A DNA stretch of 64,000 nucleotides from Calcarisporiella thermophila CBS 279.70 (taxonomy: Eukaryota; Calcarisporiellomycota): positions 760,811-824,810 of the forward strand of contig NW_027192198.1 of NCBI RefSeq assembly GCF_041956535.1, read 5' to 3'. How positions within the stretch are numbered: the stretch's first letter is position 1; the number at the start of each line of letters is the position of its first letter. Made by a program: the position numbers and the translations under genes. The notes below the pieces were generated by a model, which had not been told where the DNA came from, did no database searches, and worked only from the letters and a program-made list of their open reading frames with translations. Below, piece after piece: positions 48,610 through 59,732 of this stretch.

Positions 48610-50705
48610 TTAAATATACCAAGTCTTTGGACGATAATACCCGTTATTCGAGGTGTCATAGTCGAACGAGGAATCCACCAGCCCACTCGGCCCACGATCT
48701 GTGGCATGGATGGAAGTCTGCCCAGAGCTTCCAAAAAGCGACTCTGAGGACGTTGCATGCCACCGCTCCAACCACCGACGTAGCCAAAACCGCCGCTTAC
48801 CGCCGGTGCTTTCCGCGGCCTCGCTGCCCGTCCGCTCCAGCCGGAGGCAGACGAAGGGCCGCTCCATAGGATCTGGAGGGGTGCTCTCGTACAGCCGGTC
48901 GGCCCAGCCTTGATAGATCTCGTCCAACACCCGCTCCACCTCCGGCATGGCCATCCCGGGCATGTTGGTGTCCTCATCGCCCTCTTTCAGGCTACGCTCA
49001 AAACTCGGGCGTGTGGTCGCCTCCCAGCTGCGCACGCACTCTCTTGCGTACTCCATATCGGTCAATTGCCCCCGCTCAAATGCTTCCCAGGCCGGTTGCG
49101 CTTGCCAGATCACATGGAAGTCTCGCACCCTCCACAGATGACACAGCTCCAGTAGCGTTTCCTTCGTTTCCCGAATGGTTCTGCAATGGTAAGGGAGAGT
49201 CATCCTCAGCATCTGCTCTCGGGTGAGGCGCCCCGCAGCTACCATGGCCCGGAGCGCCTCCTCCAGCGCCTGCACCATCTCGACGCATGCTGCTCCGCTC
49301 TCCGACGCGGATGGAAAAACAATGACCAATTGGCCTCCAGGAAGGAACTCAGCAGCACGCAAGTATAGGAATGTCAAAAGGTCGTCGTGGGCCCGTCGCT
49401 CGAAATGCAAGCGTTCAATGGGGGACACCTCCGTTGAGAAGGAAAAGACGCTGGATTTTAGGGTGGTGGGCAGCGTGGAGAGGAACTGAAGGGAGGAGAT
49501 GGAGAACCCCAGGTGAAGGTATTGATCTAAAGCACGAAAAGGGGGCGAGTTCACACCCAAATATGAATCTCTTTACCCACCTACCGATATCTCTCCCTCA
49601 AAGGGCCATCTCTTACCTGGGAAGAGCCGGCGAACCAGCGATCGCCCAATGACATGCGGAAACACATTGGAGCGCATCATCGGCTGTCTCAAACTCGACA
49701 CCGACTCTGCTCGCCTGCTTCGAACGGAGACCGTTTTCTCCGTCGTCGTGCTCCGCGACAGCCTCTTCATCTCGCTCGAGGCGGTATCCTCGTCTTCGCG
49801 ACCTTCCCTCCGTTTCTCCTTCTTGTCGGATCCATCCGCCTCGGAGTCCCTCTCCTCTTGCTCCTCATCCCTCTCTTTTTCCGGTTCCTCCAGGATGGCT
49901 TGCGGCGTTTTCAGGGGCTTTCGACCCATGGCCCCCGGTGATTTCACCGACATCTCTGCGTCTTCCTTCGGGGCCGTCTCCTCATCCTCCGACGGCGAGA
50001 AATAAATGGCGGGCGACTTTTTCTTTCTTCTTGTGGGGCTTCCGACCTCGCTCGCATCTGTTTCACTCGAGTAGTCCACGTGCCGGAATTCCTTAGGTGG
50101 GGTTCGCGGCGGCAGGGCACCCAGACTCAGGGAGCGCTGGTTTCGCGAGAACCTGTTAGGAGGAGTATCTTGGGGTTTACGAAAGTAGGAGAGATAGCTT
50201 CTTGATGGTCTGGAGAGTAGGCTGTTGGGGCAAGGGGAGAAGGGAATAAAAGGAGGGAGGTTCAGTCTACCAGCGTTGGGCAATGTAAGGACCGTGATGC
50301 AGCGTATTTACTTGAAGAGAGAGGAGAAGTCTGTTTGCGGGGTATCTACATGCGAAACTACAAAGAAGGGCTGAGGCAGTGATTGGCGCTTCCGCAGTTT
50401 TCCGGAATGGGCCCGAACAAAGCGGCTCTCGAGGTGAGGGAGGGCCTCAGCTACGGCTGCCATTCCATTCATGCCTGTTCCCATTCCTGCGATGAGGAGG
50501 GGTGGTCACTGCATGTTAATGTAAACAAACAAGGTTGCCAACGCTTACCAAACTCTGCGATCTGGAAGGTGTTGTCGTCCTCTCTCGGGAGCGGGCAGCT
50601 GTCGGCTATTTTCCAAATGTCAGTGACCAAGATTGGACCTCAGCAAACAACATGGAGACACAGACCTGCCCTTCGAATGGCGGGTAGAATACTGATCATA
50701 GTCAT
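48610..50705 (-). CDS. SABATH-like SAM-dependent methyltransferase with a large charged insert
   Basis: Related to the SABATH carboxyl/N-methyltransferase fold; substrate unknown. Exons 50705-50666, 50605-50549, 50486-50312, 50266-49617 and 49526-48610 sum to 1,839 bases (612 residues). The family pattern is seen as SFQMTMISILPAIRRAA, the SAM-binding FQIAEFG + GMGTGMNG, TDFSSLF, then NVFPHVIGRSLVRRLFP, DQYLHLGFSISSLQFLSTLP, and DLLTFLYLRAAEFLPGGQLVIVF. Between TDFSSLF and NVFPHVIG sits about 190 residues of low-complexity, basic/acidic, Ser-rich sequence. SABATH enzymes are usually about 370 residues, so the excess is mainly this insert plus a longer tail. The start is uncertain because the methyltransferase N-terminus may lie in a further upstream exon. 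Confidence 0.68.
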
Positions 50706-51703
50706 TTGGAATGAAGGGCTAGAAAATGGTACACAACAATACAGGGGGGAGGGGGAAGTAAACAGGGCGATAGATTACTCAGCCGGAAGTCAATGACTCG
50801 TAGGGCAGAACGAAGCTGAAAACGGAGGAGAAAGGGGAGGAGGGGAGGCGAGGACGGGCGGAGGTAAAGACCAAAACCTGCTGAGCGGTGGCCAACAACA
50901 CACAAAAAATTATGGAGCTGAAATAGGGAAACACGTTGCAAAAAGTGGAAGAAGGGGCGAAAGACATCGATTTCCTTCCACGGCCGCGCTTTCGACAGTT
51001 TATAAAAGTCGCGGGAGCAGGGCAGGTTGTTTGTCCTCATAAAAGCTGCAAGTTCGCTAATATAGCATAGATTGGGCTCTTTAGCAAGGATTTTAGGGTT
51101 TATTGCCTGCCATTACTCAAAAATTCGGATGATGACGATGCAGGGAGGCCGAGAGGGTGAAGCCCCATGGTGCGCATCCGCTGAGCTCAGCGCCCAGCTG
51201 CCTTGAGTGGTATCAGGCCGTCCCCTCCCATGGGGCTTGGTCCCATACGAGCCTGAGGTTGTTCAAATAATATACAATGCCCTTCCCACGGCGGTCCCAT
51301 AGTGCTTCTCCTTCTCATGGTCGCCCTATTTAATGCATTTATATAATCCCATGCGTTTGCTCGCCGCAACAGTCCAAAAAAAAGCGGATGTATGCGCCCC
51401 TGGCACTACAAGCTGCAGCGCATTTTATTTATTTTTCGTTCTGCTGGTAAATTCAACCTACCTATTGTGTATAAAATAAGCCATCATCGTAATTAGCCAA
51501 TATGGGTGGCAAATAGAGTTGATTGGGATATGACGAAGACGGTGTTGAGGGCAGGTGGCTCCGAGCCTGTCCTGCCCCTACCCTACGCGTCTATCGAATC
51601 CTATCGAAAGAGTGTGGAAGGAGAAACGCGAAAAGGTTTGAACATCCATCCATCCATCCATCTTCTTTTATCGAGACGCGTGCACCCCAATATATAAAAG
51701 AAA
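50706..51703. promoter_or_regulatory. Divergent region, methyltransferase / CCT4, with telo-box-like site
   Basis: About 1 kb. Plus strand 51093-51101 reads ttagggttt, matching the telo-box AAACCCTAA on the other strand, midway between divergent genes. A catc tetranucleotide run sits at 51643-51661. The palindromic ccccatgg/ccatgggg pair near 51161-51167 and 51226-51234 brackets a GC-rich stretch. Functions are inferred only. Confidence 0.45.
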
Positions 51704-53826
51704 ATGGCACAGGCAGCAGCAGCAGCACCAGCTCCCCAGCAACAGCAGGTCTTCAAAGACAAGGAGAAGCCTACCGAGGTACGGCTTAGCAACATCCTGG
51801 CAGCCAAAGGTAGATCCATCTCGGCTTTAATCTATGGCATCTGTGCGCTTAACTGTGTTTTTGCTGCTTAGCTGTCGCCGATGCCGTGCGCACTTCGCTT
51901 GGTCCGAGGGGAATGGACAAGATGGTAAGCCTGATCTGGCTCTCGGTTTTATGCAGGGAGATCTAACGAAATCCGCGAATATTCACTTAACAGATCAAGA
52001 CTGGCAACGGCGAGGTGGTGATCACCAACGATGGAGCAACTATTCTTAAACACATGTCGGTTCTTCATCCGGCCGCAAAAATGGTGCGCCCTTGACCACA
52101 CAATATGGACTAACTCTTGATGATCCATGTTTTACTCACATTGAATATTCTTTTAGTTGGTCGATTTGTCCGCTGCTCAAGATGTGGAGGCTGGCGATGG
52201 CACAACATCGGTGGTTGTCTTGGCGGGTAGTTTGCTTTCAGCAGCCGAAAAAATGCTGGCAAAAGGTAACCTTCTCAGCATTCCATCCTTTTCGTCCACG
52301 AATGCTAATTCGTGTTTATTTAAGGAATTCACCCCACCACCATCGCTGAATCCTTCCAGCGTGCCGCCCAGAAATCTGTAGAATACCTCACCGACATGGC
52401 TACCAAGCTTGAACTGTCCGACCGTGAATCCATGCTCAGGGCAGCAAGTACCTCCCTTAACTCTAAAGTAAACCTCCATCTAAGAATTCGGGCATTTCCA
52501 ATTTTTTCTAAATTTCCCCTTCTTCTCAGGTCGTCTCGCAATATTCCTCGCTTTTAGCGCCTATTGCTGTGGATGCAGTCATGCGAGTGATTGATCCTAC
52601 CACGGCGACCAACGTCGATCTGAAAGATGTGCGCATTGTTAAGAAGGTTGGCGGAACCATCGACGACACCGAGCTAATTGACGGGCTAGTGTTGACACAG
52701 AACGTCATTAAAAGCGCAGGTGGGCCCACGCGGGTGGAGAAGGCCAAGATTGCCCTTGTACAATTCCAGCTCTCACCCCCCAAACCAGATGTAAGTGAAT
52801 CAATCCTCCTCCTCCTCCCTCCCCTCCCAAACAGAATATTGAATACTTTGTTGTTGTTTCAGATGGAGAATCAGATCATTGTGAACGATTACCGCCAGAT
52901 GGATAAGATCCTCAAGGAGGAGCGCCAGTACCTGCTCAACATTTGCAAAAAAATCAAAAAGGCCGGATGCAATGTTCTTCTCATCCAGAAATCGATTCTG
53001 CGTGACGCAGTGAACGATCTGTCGTTGCATTTCCTGGCGAAGCTGAAGATCCTCGTGGTCAAGGATATCGAACGCGACGAGGTCGAGTTCATCTGCAAGA
53101 GCACCGGATGCAAACCGATCGCCGACATTGACTCCTTCACCGAAGACAAGCTTGGATATGCAGAGCTGGTCGACGAGGCGGAATCGTCCGGCGCCAAAAT
53201 CCTCAAATTCACCGGGCTCAAGCAGGCACAGCCCCAACAGGGACGTACCGTCTCGGTATTATGTCGCGGGGCGAACCAGCTTGTGCTGGAGGAGGCGGAG
53301 CGCTCGCTCCACGACGCACTCTGCGTGGTCCGGTGTCTTGTCAAGAAGAAGGCCCTGATTGCCGGAGGAGGCGCTCCAGAGATTGAGATATCGCAACGGC
53401 TTATGGAGTATGCAAGGAGTCTTCCTCGCGGGATGGAGGCGTACTGCTTCCAGGCCTTTGCAGAAGCGCTAGAGGTCATTCCCACCACGCTTGCGGAGAA
53501 TGCGGGCTTGCATCCGATTGCGATCGTGACCGAGCTGCGAAACCGGCACGCAAAGGGGGAGAAGACGGCGGGGATCAACGTGCGCAAGGGCACCATCTCG
53601 AACATCTTGGACGAGAATGTGATCCAACCCCTGCTGGTGTCGACGAGCGCGATCGAGCTGGCTGCAGAGACGGTGAAAATGTTGCTGAAGATTGATGACT
53701 TGGTAAGTGCATCCTGTATCGAAATTGCTTCGACGTCACAGCCCAACCTAATATTCTTGCTTATTTTCTTTTTTCCCTTGCACGTTCTTCTCCGATATTA
53801 GGTGCAGACACGATAAACATGCTCAC
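51704..53826 (+). CDS. CCT4: T-complex protein 1 subunit delta (chaperonin CCT4)
   Basis: One of eight subunits of the cytosolic chaperonin TRiC/CCT, which folds actin and tubulin. Exons 51704-51809, 51872-51924, 51994-52083, 52157-52265, 52325-52467, 52530-52790, 52863-53702 and 53812-53826 sum to 1,617 bases (538 residues). Family markers: [43 protein letters not shown], and [17 protein letters not shown] with the tail [28 protein letters not shown] is characteristic of the delta subunit. The last exon encodes only VQTR and stop. G/C-ending codons suggest high expression. Confidence 0.96.
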
Positions 53827-54851
53827 AAGGTATACGATAAGAAAACATTTTCTTTATTTCTAATTTTTTTTTATTTTATTTGCATTGAAAATATTCCTTG
53901 TTTTAGTTTTTTCTTCTCTTTCTGTTCGATAAACTGAAAATTTTAACTCTCAATATATGCAACCCTTCTAATTTCCCCCCTAAATCTGACCGAAGGTTTC
54001 TCGTCAACTCAAACAAGAGAGTTTTCCATACATAAATTACCCATGATTACTTTAGCATGTGGTGAGTGTCCCCGAGAGGGAAGGGCTTTTAGGTAAGAAG
54101 AAGAGGGAGAGCAAGAAAAAGAAGCTATTCATTAAGCAATGTAGATCAAAACGAGGATGTACCATCCCTCCCTGGCCTAAAATGGAGATAATTTGAATTG
54201 TATGAAGAGAGAGCGGCCATTGAACTCAATTCACCTTGCACCGGTTACCGGATGCATAGCAAGTGCAGAATCTAATGCTTGCTTCAGAGGACTAGCTTCT
54301 CCATGTCATCTGGGCAGGCTAGCTGCCGCGGGCTCTGTTAACAAGGCTGCTTCAGAAGATGGGTCACGGATGGCCGCGTCCAGCCCAGCCCTTGGCCAGT
54401 CTCCCCCGCGTGCAAACGGTCTAGGCCTTGGAGCAGGGTCCACAAAACCAAACTCGCCTAGATCATCGGGGTTCAAGGGGAAGGGAGTATTTCTTCCCTC
54501 CCCTCGACACAAGATGGATATAGGGTTTAGGTTAGAGGGGAGGGGAGATCGTGTCATAGTTTTCCACGCTTTCGTTCTTAGCTTTTCGGCCGCCGCTCCT
54601 AACATAATGTCCCTCCAAAGCAAGTAATCAGCGTGGCAATAGTTGCTCTCTCCCTATTATAGAAAAATTTCAGATTGAGTTGATACGTCACCCTCCGAAA
54701 TGAAGATATTCTCCGTCTTTCGATTCCAATGCACTTGGGGCTCAATCTCGTTACACATGCGAACTTTTCGGCGGCCGACCCAATGAGCGATTTTAGCCTC
54801 TGACTTAGCGAAAAAGGAGAACGGCAGACGCAGAAACTTCTCAATTAGTGC
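53827..54851. other. Intergenic upstream of metallothionein
   Basis: About 1 kb. AT-rich first half, GC-rich second half. Telo-like tagggtttaggtta occurs at 54521-54534. A pair of opposing frames near 54193-54627 has no family match. The interval is treated as noncoding. Confidence 0.45.
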
Positions 54852-54860
54852 TTATATAAA
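54852..54860 (+). promoter_or_regulatory. TATA box of the metallothionein gene
   Basis: tatataaa lies about 105 bases before the ATG, followed by CT-rich leader sequence, a typical arrangement for a strongly induced fungal gene. Confidence 0.6.
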
Positions 54861-54961
54861 GAGCGGCGGTCACCCCGCTTCTTCCCACCAACTCATCTTT
54901 ACTGAGCATCCTCCTTCACTAGCAAACAAATCAGCTCTCTCTAAACTCTCTCTCTCTCAAA

Positions 54962-55135
54962 ATGACCTGCCCTTGCAACTCCTCTGCCAACAACGCCTGC
55001 ACCTGCGCTGCCAATGCCTGCGCTTGCCAAAACTGCACCTGCACCAACTGCGCCTCCAAGACCAGCTGCAACTGCGGTGGCAGCAAGTCCTCATGCACAT
55101 GCGGCAGCAACTGCAAGTGCAGCACATGCCAGTAA
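54962..55135 (+). CDS. Metallothionein-like Cys-rich protein, 57 residues
   Basis: Small metal-binding protein, probably for copper, zinc or cadmium. The frame runs ATG (54962) to TAA (55133-55135). Sixteen of 57 residues are cysteine, mostly in Cys-x-Cys pairs (CPC, CTC, CAC, CTC, CNC, CTC, CKC), with no aromatic residue and no intron. The N-terminus MTCPCNSSANNACTCAANAC and the end CGSNCKCSTCQ are typical of fungal metallothioneins. Lysine is scarce and asparagine, alanine and serine fill the spacers. The ORF is below common length filters and would be missed by most gene callers. The metal is not readable from sequence. Confidence 0.85.
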   Translation: MTCPCNSSANNACTCAANACACQNCTCTNCASKTSCNCGGSKSSCTCGSNCKCSTCQ

Positions 55136-55790
55136 GCCGCTGTGGTGGGCCTCACGCTCTTCCCATTGTCGAAGACCGGCGTTTGTTTCAACCTTATAAC
55201 GTTACCCATTTTGTTTGAGAAATAAATCATGTGTCTTTAATTTGTATAATAAACCTCCTCTTGATCCCTCATCCTTCTCGTTTGTCTTAAAGGTCTTGGG
55301 CGATGAAGCTCATTAGCAAATAAGCTGTACTAGCTATTAGAGAGATTCCGAAACTTATATCTGGAAGAAGCCCTGTCGGGCGTGTCTCGAGCCCCTGGCA
55401 GAGCCTGTAATCTTTCAGGTGATTGCATTAATTGATCTTTTTCTTGGTCGATTCAAAAGGATGACCATTCAGCACTTGAAAAGAAAAGAAAGGTGAATGT
55501 TTCCTTCTATGGAGAAATAGATATAGCTTTTTATTCAGTCTCTATTACTGTGGAAAAAACGCTTTCATGTATCAATAAGCTGAAATTCTGAGAAAGAGTA
55601 AAAATATTTATTATGAAATGAAAACGCGCTTCAATCAGTAAACCTTGAATTTGTTAGTTTGCCTCGAATCGGACGAATATCCTTCTTGTGGCTGATATTC
55701 AACTTAGAGAGAATGAGTGGCTTGGCTTCCGCCTTGAAATAGGATCTAAGTATTACTTCGCGCTGTGAACTGTGAAGGAAAAAAACAAGG
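55136..55790. other. Intergenic, metallothionein 3' / zeta-COP promoter
   Basis: About 650 AT-rich bases; no gene. aataaa-like sequence (gaaataaatcatg) follows the metallothionein at 55218-55229. Confidence 0.45.
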
Positions 55791-56539
55791 ATGACGATGA
55801 ATCTCTCGCTCTACACCATCAAAGCAGTGCTCATTCTCGATAGCGATGGAAACAGAGTACTTGCGAAATATTACGGCAAGGATTATGCTTCCCTGAAGGA
55901 TCAAAAGGCATTTGAACGCTCGCTGTTTGATAAGACAAAACGATCGAGTGGTAATTTCCGATTCGCGTCCTCCTATTAGAGTATCGAGCAACGGGTAATG
56001 GACTAACTTATTTGTCACTTATAGCCGAGATCATTCTTTTCGATAACCACATTGTTTTATATCGCAATAACATCGATGTCTTTTTCTATGTCATCGGCTC
56101 ATTTGATGAAAATGAGCTTATCATCGCGTCTGCATTGAACACTTTTTACGAGGCCGTGTCCCTCCTTCTCAAGTACGAAAACCATACATTTAATTTTCTT
56201 TGATGAGATCTTTATTCATACTCCACTATTCTATATGTAGCCATCAGCTCGACAAGCGCTCCATCCTCGACAACCTGGATTTAGTCCTGCTAGCTCTAGA
56301 TGAAACTGTAGATGATGGGTAAATAGCACTTTTTATTAATCTTTTTTTTTTCCCACATTTTTGTCATCGCTAATTTTATCCTTTATTCGCTCAGAATTAT
56401 TCTCGAGACTGATCCTAACTATATTGTCTCGCGGGTTTCAAAACCTTCCGACACCGTCGACATTCCTCTCTCTGAGCAAACTCTGATGCAGGCAGTTCAG
56501 ACAGCACGCGAGCGCTTGGCCGGCTCTTTGATTAGATAG
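55791..56539 (+). CDS. RET3: Coatomer subunit zeta (RET3)
   Basis: Small subunit of the COPI vesicle coat for Golgi-to-ER transport. Exons 55791-55950, 56025-56172, 56241-56318 and 56395-56539 sum to 531 bases (176 residues). Family sequence is clear: [80 protein letters not shown], and [21 protein letters not shown]. The longin-like fold and length (about 177-190) match zeta-COP. A second in-frame ATG six bases downstream could also be used. Confidence 0.95.
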
Positions 56540-57463
56540 AGCGGATCACTCTATGGCGTCTTGATTACCCATTCGTCTTTTATTTGCTCCTTGTTATATT
56601 TTCATTTTCTTGGGTATTCTTATCTGCGGGGCGATTTTTAGAGTTGAGTGAAAATTTTCCTCTTGTATCTCATATTCTTTTTCTCTCTTTTTTTTCGAGT
56701 AAAAAAATACTTTTTTCGCTTCATTAATCTATACAGGATTTATTTTGGTACTGGAGGCTATTTGGAGTTAACTATATAATAATGAAGGTATTATTATCGT
56801 AACTTGGCGATGTCTTAGGCTCATGTAGGGTTATCCAGATAAGAGCTCTCTTAAACACTTGCCTGATGATGATCTCCTGTGGGTATTCTTCATGCCACAG
56901 AAGAGGGAGAGGAACCAGTGACAGCTTGATCAAGGAACACCAAAATCTATACCGCATAATAGTAGAAATCTTGGGGTAGTGTATACTCTGGTCACTTAAC
57001 TAGTAACCTCTTTCCCCAAGGTCATTTGTCGCATCTTTCTATCCCCTTTCCTGAAGCTCCATATCCGTCATAATTTTTTCCATAAGTAAATAAATTTCCC
57101 ATAATCAAGATAATCCAATACATTGGCACTAAGGAGTGTCTGTCTCAGTTTCCCACTCCCCTCTTGGTTACTTGGTTAACTTTAGCCAGCATGGTCTTGT
57201 ATTTATATTTGGCAAGACCATTTATCCTCAAAATATTGACATTTAACACGACTACTTAGAGTCCTTGGGTTGGCCCCTTCCCTGGAGACAAATGTTTGGG
57301 TTGATAGAGTGGAGGACTAGCTAAAGGTGAGCAATGCTACATCATCAAAGTTTCATTTATTCGATTCTTAATTACACTTGCAAACAGGAAAATAGCTAAC
57401 TTGTCAAAGTCGTTAGCATCAGTATTGGAGGTCTCATCCACTTTGCCCAGGGATGTCACTTTA
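56540..57463. other. Intergenic; left edge of SDR tandem duplication at about 56863
   Basis: Left part is AT-rich with no gene. From 56863 onward the sequence repeats at 59243 (gatgatgatctcct, then a shared block ending with cagtttc and a CTTGGTTAC motif). Confidence 0.55.
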
Positions 57464-59210
57464 TTAGCGTTTCGCTTTATAACCACCATCCACAACGAGA
57501 GTCGCGCCGTTCGTGAAAGAACCGGCTCGCGACGCCAAATAAATACACGTTCCTACAATGTCCTCAGGCTCTCCGCCACGTCCAACGGGGATCAATGTGC
57601 CCACCATCTCGGTATTGTAATGCTTGGTTAATTCAGTGGGAAAATAGCCTGGAGCAATCGTATTCACGGTGACGTTGCGTTTCCCGAGATCAACGGCCAG
57701 AACTTCAGCCAAGCGATGAAGGGCTGCCTTGGATACCGAATAGGGGTATGTCCCAGGCGTCAGAGGTAAGATGCTAGCGACTATCGATCCAATCATAATC
57801 ACACGACTTGGGTCTTGGTGTGTGCACTTTGCAGTCAGAAGGGGAATAAGGCTATACCAAATAGAAGTCAGCTTGGCAACTATGTCTATAGGCTCTTTCT
57901 TCTCCTCCTACCCCTCCTCTTTTTCCCTTGTTGTGCGAGAAGAGTTTCAAAAGAAATAAAAACTTACGCCTGCGTTAAAAAAAAGGGTGTGTTTAGATTG
58001 AGATTCAACACAGAATCCCACTTGGTCTCAGGAAAAGTGTCGAGCTCATGGTGGCTCGACGTGCCAGCATTATTCACAAGCACATCTAGGTGATCTTCGC
58101 GCTTCTCTAGCTCCTCCACTAACCTCTTTATCCCTTCTGACTTGGTCAAGTCGGCAGGGATGCTGACACACACACCTGGTCCCTGCTGGCTAAGTTGGTC
58201 AGCAACCTAAGAGATGAAAGTAGAACAAGAGCGAAGATTTGTGCTTGAATCTTGAGTATGAAATCATTGCTCAGCTTGTTCTCAATATTCTACCTGATCG
58301 CATACTTCAGCCGTACTGCTTGAAATATAAACCTTAGCACCGTTGGAAACAAAGCCCTACAAGAAGAATAGTCAAAATAAATCTGGCGAAAGAAACCAAT
58401 GTGGTCGATAGTGCCGAGTCGTTCATCCTTCTCCTTCCTATCGCCGAAGCTCAGCTCCACTTACTGAAGCTATCATTTTCCCTATGCTATACAACATCAA
58501 ACTCGATGTTGTCAGCTTAAAAATGGGGGGCCTGAAGTTACAAGTGCCTCTACTCACCCACGGCTCCCGCCTGTGACAACCACAACTTTACTTTTCACGC
58601 TGAAGAGTTGCGAAATATCCATGGATGAGTTGAGATAGAATGGCAGAATCTAGCACCATCGAAATTGTAAAATGGGCAAATGCCATTTAGTTCCCCACTG
58701 TTAATATTTAGGCGTTGAGGATCATCAGTAGGTTGCATAATGGGATGGGCGATACTTGCCGCGGAACGGATTGATCCGAGATCCATGGAAATTGGGTAAG
58801 ATACCAGGGAAAACTGACTGAAACCTAGATGGTCTAGGATCCCGATCGGCAATATAATTCCCACTCTACTCACATAGGACCAGCATTACGGCTGATAAAC
58901 ATATTAGCGGGTCAGGTCCAAATGGCCTCCTATAGATATAATCATCGATGGTTGAGATAAATATAGCTGCATATTCATCAAGAATTGGGGAGACACATCT
59001 AAGAGCATTTAGGAATTTTCAGCTCCACTGTAAGCGTTGGATGTCCGCCATTTCTGGGCCAGCTTTGTCGGCTACAGATTCTTATTGATGATCACCACGT
59101 GGCCGACCGATTTAGTGAAGCGCATCATGGCTTAATAATATTCAGCCGTTTAATATTATTAAACGGGTTGTGGCCACCTTACTTCACTGAATTTTCAAGC
59201 GATTGTGAAC
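56863..59210. repeat. Tandem segmental duplication, copy 1
   Basis: About 2.35 kb that carries an SDR gene and its flanks, and is repeated at 59243-62065. Shared landmarks: gatgatgatctcct, caagaccattt/caagactattt, gtttgggttgatagag, the whole gene, and gttggatgtccgccat with caccacgtgg near the right end. The two copies differ by many substitutions and small indels, so the duplication is not recent. Confidence 0.75.
57464..58622 (-). CDS. Short-chain dehydrogenase/reductase, duplicate copy 1
   Basis: NAD(P)-dependent oxidoreductase. The start reads MDISQLFSVKSKVVVVTGGS, a Rossmann start with TGGSRGIGK at the nucleotide site. The NNAG motif follows in LDVLVNNAGTSS, and the active-site Tyr-x-x-x-Lys is in YPYSVSKAALHRLAE. 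The C-terminus AGSFTNGATLVVDGGYKAKR completes a classical SDR. Several introns interrupt the gene; total about 255-260 residues. The APGYFPTEL block and GRGGEPEDIVGTCIYLAS resemble gluconate 5-dehydrogenase and 3-oxoacyl-reductase (RhlG-like) SDRs; the substrate cannot be told. Stop at 57464. Confidence 0.88.
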
Positions 59211-59540
59211 AATTCAGATGATAGTTCACTTAACCGAATCTCTGATGATGATCTCCTATGAGCATTTTTCGTGTTATTGAATAGAAAGTACCAGTGAAAG
59301 TTTGATCAAGCACCAAAAATCATACTGCATATTAGCAGAAATATCTCGGAACAGGTGTCTACTACAATCACCTATTCTCCTCACTAAGGGGTGTCTGCCT
59401 CAGTTTCTCTCACTCCTCTTGGTTACTCGGCTAACTTGAGCCAGCCCGGTCTTGTGTTTATATTTGGCAAGACTATTTATCCTCAAAAAATTGACATTCA
59501 GCACGACTCCAGGTTAGGGTCTTTGGGTTAGCTCCTTCCC

Positions 59541-59579
59541 CTCTATCAACCCAAATGTTTGTCATTTGGGTTGATAGAG
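59541..59579. repeat. Perfect inverted repeat (17 bp stem, 5-base loop)
   Basis: ctctatcaacccaaatg, then tttgt, then catttgggttgatagag: the two arms are exact reverse complements. Copy 1 of the duplication has only the right arm (gtttgggttgatagag near 57295). Confidence 0.9.
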
Positions 59580-59732
59580 AGGAAGACTATCTAATGGCAG
59601 ACAAAGGTATGGCCTCAGCTTCATTTATTAGATTCTTTGCATGCTTGTCAAAAAGATATGGGGATAGCTTGTGAAGGTTGTTTGCACCAGCACCGGGGAT
59701 TTTAATCCGCTTTGCCCAGGGATGCCACTTTA

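Noticed and set aside
52889-53746. 285-codon minus-strand frame
   Set aside because: Antisense of the main CCT4 exon; no domain content.
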